Assembly (NCBI GenBank): GCA_031271045.1
Contig: JAISWO010000017.1
Span: forward strand, 62,001 to 126,000
Length of the DNA stretch: 64,000 nucleotides
Direction of reading: 5' to 3'
Origin: Tannerellaceae bacterium
GTDB taxonomy: Bacteria; Bacteroidota; Bacteroidia; Bacteroidales; Tannerellaceae
This document shows positions 62,543-64,000 of this stretch, one piece after another. Both the position numbers and the translations under genes were made by a program. How positions within the stretch are numbered: position 1 is the first letter of the stretch; each line of letters starts with the position of its first letter. The notes below the pieces were generated by a model. The model saw only the letters and a list, made by a program, of their open reading frames with translations, ran no database searches and had not been told where the DNA came from.

Positions 62543-64000
62543 TTATTTCCCTGTCCCGGTCTTCAAAGAGGTGTAATAATTCCGGAGTATTTCTACGTTT
62601 CTCTCTTTCGAGGAGAAGACTTCCATCAATATGGGGCGCGTGCTGTGGGTGGCGGTGAAGGCGGGCATAAGGGTTTGCAGTTCGCTGTCGTTGGAGACGG
62701 ACAGGTAGGTGAAGCCCTGGTCTTCGGCCCAGGCCTTGGCAGTTGTTGTATGCCGGACGGCGATGTATTTGTCTATGACGGCGGAGTTGCCGGACGATGG
62801 GAGGGAATGGAATATTTCGCCCCCCTGGTTATTGTTCAACAGGATGCGCAGGTTGGGTTTGAGCGGGCGATTCCACAGCACATTCATATCGTAGAAGAAT
62901 GCCAGGTCGCCGATAAGAAGGAAGGTGAGCTTCCGGCTTACGCAGGATCCTCCGACGGCGGTGGAGAGGCAGCCGTCGATACCGCTCGTTCCCCGGTTGG
63001 AAAATATACGCGGGCATCCTGCCGGGCGGAACAATTGCGCCAGACGTACGGAGGAGCTATTTGCCAAGTGGAGGTTGACGTCGGGGGGCAAGGCTTTCAG
63101 CAGCGCTCCGACGGCTTTCAGGTCGGAGAACGCCACGTCCGGCTCCGGCATGCAGAGGGAAGGGGCGAGCCATTGAGCAGAGAAAGATTTGTCGCCGAGG
63201 TTTTCCGGTTTTTGCGCAGCGAGGTAGGTGATAAAATCCACGCCATCGGCTTCGACGACGTCCGTCAGGCATTGATAGGTGTCGACGACTTCTCCGCCGG
63301 GGGAGATATGCCAGTGCTGCGCGGGAGGATTGTCGCGCAGGAATTGGCGGATACGCTTCGACACGATATGTCCTTCGACCGTAATCAGCAAGTCGGGCGC
63401 GTACTGCGGCCATTCCGTCGCAGTGAGAGCATACAGCAAGGCGTCGAAGTTGTGGATCAAAAGAGCAGACGGTATCTGGGAAAGATGCTCGGCCAGGGCT
63501 ACGCAATCGTGCATCGCGACCAGGTCGTTCAAGGCCTGCGACAGGGCGGGTTCGCGAGATTGTCCGGCGATGATCATCCGTTTCCGGTATTTCAGGAAGC
63601 GCTCGCCGTAGTTGCCGAAGGAAGAAACGGGAGGCCGGCTGTAAGAGATCTTCCGCACTTCGGGCGCTGCTGCCGGTTCGGAGAGGGGTTCGGAGAGGGG
63701 GATATTGATATGCACCGGGCGGGGCGGGCGCCGGGAGGCGGCCAGTATGGCTTCGTTGAGCAGGCGGTTGCAGTGCCATTCGTCTTCGGCGGAGGCGATT
63801 TGCGGCAGATGAACGGACTTCTTCACCAAGGAGTTGAAGATGCCGGGCTGCGGGAGTGTCTGTCCGGCCATTTGTCCGATCCAGGCAGCCGGGCGGTCGG
63901 CGGTGATAACAATCAGGGGCAGTTGCTGGTAATACGCCTCAGCCACGGCCGGGGCGTAGTTAAGCGCAGCCGTTCCTGAAGTACAGCAGACGGCGACGGT
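62543..64000 (-). CDS. menD: 2-succinyl-5-enolpyruvyl-6-hydroxy-3-cyclohexene-1-carboxylate synthase (partial, N-terminus outside window)
   Basis: The thiamine diphosphate enzyme of menaquinone synthesis that joins isochorismate with 2-oxoglutarate. Visible parts are the N-terminal-domain motif CTSGTAALNYAPAVAEAYY and ITADRPAAWIGQMAGQT, RPVHINIPLSEPL, and the central region with VALAEHLS. The C-terminal diphosphate motif is FLLIGDLAFFYDMN, followed by ILLNNNQGGEIFHSLP. The frame continues to the last base, so roughly 70 N-terminal residues lie beyond the window. Menaquinone is the usual quinone of Bacteroidales. Confidence 0.95.
   Translation of the reverse strand, partial: TVAVCCTSGTAALNYAPAVAEAYYQQLPLIVITADRPAAWIGQMAGQTLPQPGIFNSLVKKSVHLPQIASAEDEWHCNRLLNEAILAASRRPPRPVHINIPLSEPLSEPAAAPEVRKISYSRPPVSSFGNYGERFLKYRKRMIIAGQSREPALSQALNDLVAMHDCVALAEHLSQIPSALLIHNFDALLYALTATEWPQYAPDLLITVEGHIVSKRIRQFLRDNPPAQHWHISPGGEVVDTYQCLTDVVEADGVDFITYLAAQKPENLGDKSFSAQWLAPSLCMPEPDVAFSDLKAVGALLKALPPDVNLHLANSSSVRLAQLFRPAGCPRIFSNRGTSGIDGCLSTAVGGSCVSRKLTFLLIGDLAFFYDMNVLWNRPLKPNLRILLNNNQGGEIFHSLPSSGNSAVIDKYIAVRHTTTAKAWAEDQGFTYLSVSNDSELQTLMPAFTATHSTRPILMEVFSSKERNVEILRNYYTSLKTGTGK

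Overview
The window comes from a Bacteroidales genome (phylum Bacteroidota), probably a Tannerellaceae/Parabacteroides-like lineage, although the genus is only a guess. The evidence is a SusC/SusD locus, lipoprotein-rich envelope genes, GldD, capsule-assembly Wzi, bactofilin, a 7TM-HD phosphohydrolase, and promoters of the Bacteroidetes type (-7 box TAnnTTTG, sometimes with a -33 TTTG). Base composition is around half GC with no obvious foreign island. Most genes are ordinary chromosomal housekeeping and envelope genes in short operons.

Layout. 1-4.7 kb: the end of a mannan-type polysaccharide utilisation locus (partial SusC, SusD, an IPT/TIG lipoprotein, a GH26 mannanase) closed by a strong terminator. 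4.8-6.4 kb: palindromic tandem array A1 and DUF6261 gene 1. 6.5-14.9 kb (minus strand): TonB-dependent receptor, sigma-54 response regulator, phosphohexomutase, YitT protein, GH123-like hydrolase. 14.9-16.1 kb: DUF6261 gene 2 and array A2. 16.1-20.8 kb (minus): Uup-type ABC-F protein, alginate-export-like barrel, NCS2 purine permease and a shrunken DUF5020 gene. 20.9-26 kb: array A3, DUF6261 gene 3, a DUF6057 membrane protein and a haem-motif TolB-like lipoprotein. 26-34 kb (plus): hflX, two FKBPs, an Lrp/AsnC regulator, an S8 protease, xseA, small array A6 and a PgpH-like HD protein. 34-41 kb (minus): MFS transporter, flippase, ArgE-like deacetylase, ribF, FKBP lipoprotein, glyS. 41.1-42.3 kb: array A4 and a 230-residue protein of a different family. 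42.4-49.4 kb (minus): YigZ/IMPACT, uvrA, yidC, pyrG. 49.6-51.5 kb: array A5, DUF6261 gene 4, plsC. 51.5-64 kb: Wzi, bactofilin, DivIC-like gene, dnaX, M23 peptidase, a sugar-kinase-like APH, PepSY-like lipoprotein, PPTase, gldD, ssb, two tRNA-Leu genes, a GNAT acetyltransferase and partial menD.

The most unusual feature is a recurring module. Four DUF6261 genes, plus one gene of another uncharacterised family, each lie directly downstream of their own tandem array. The arrays have strictly constant unit lengths of 21, 41 or 42 bp, and every unit carries an inverted repeat. The unit sequence differs from locus to locus. The two long DUF6261 genes share one palindrome core (CACAACGTTGTG), and the two short ones have other palindromes. 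The arrays lie outside the genes, mostly upstream of the promoter -7 box. I infer repeated protein-binding sites or structured-RNA/DNA elements paired with the downstream gene. No function is established from the sequence.
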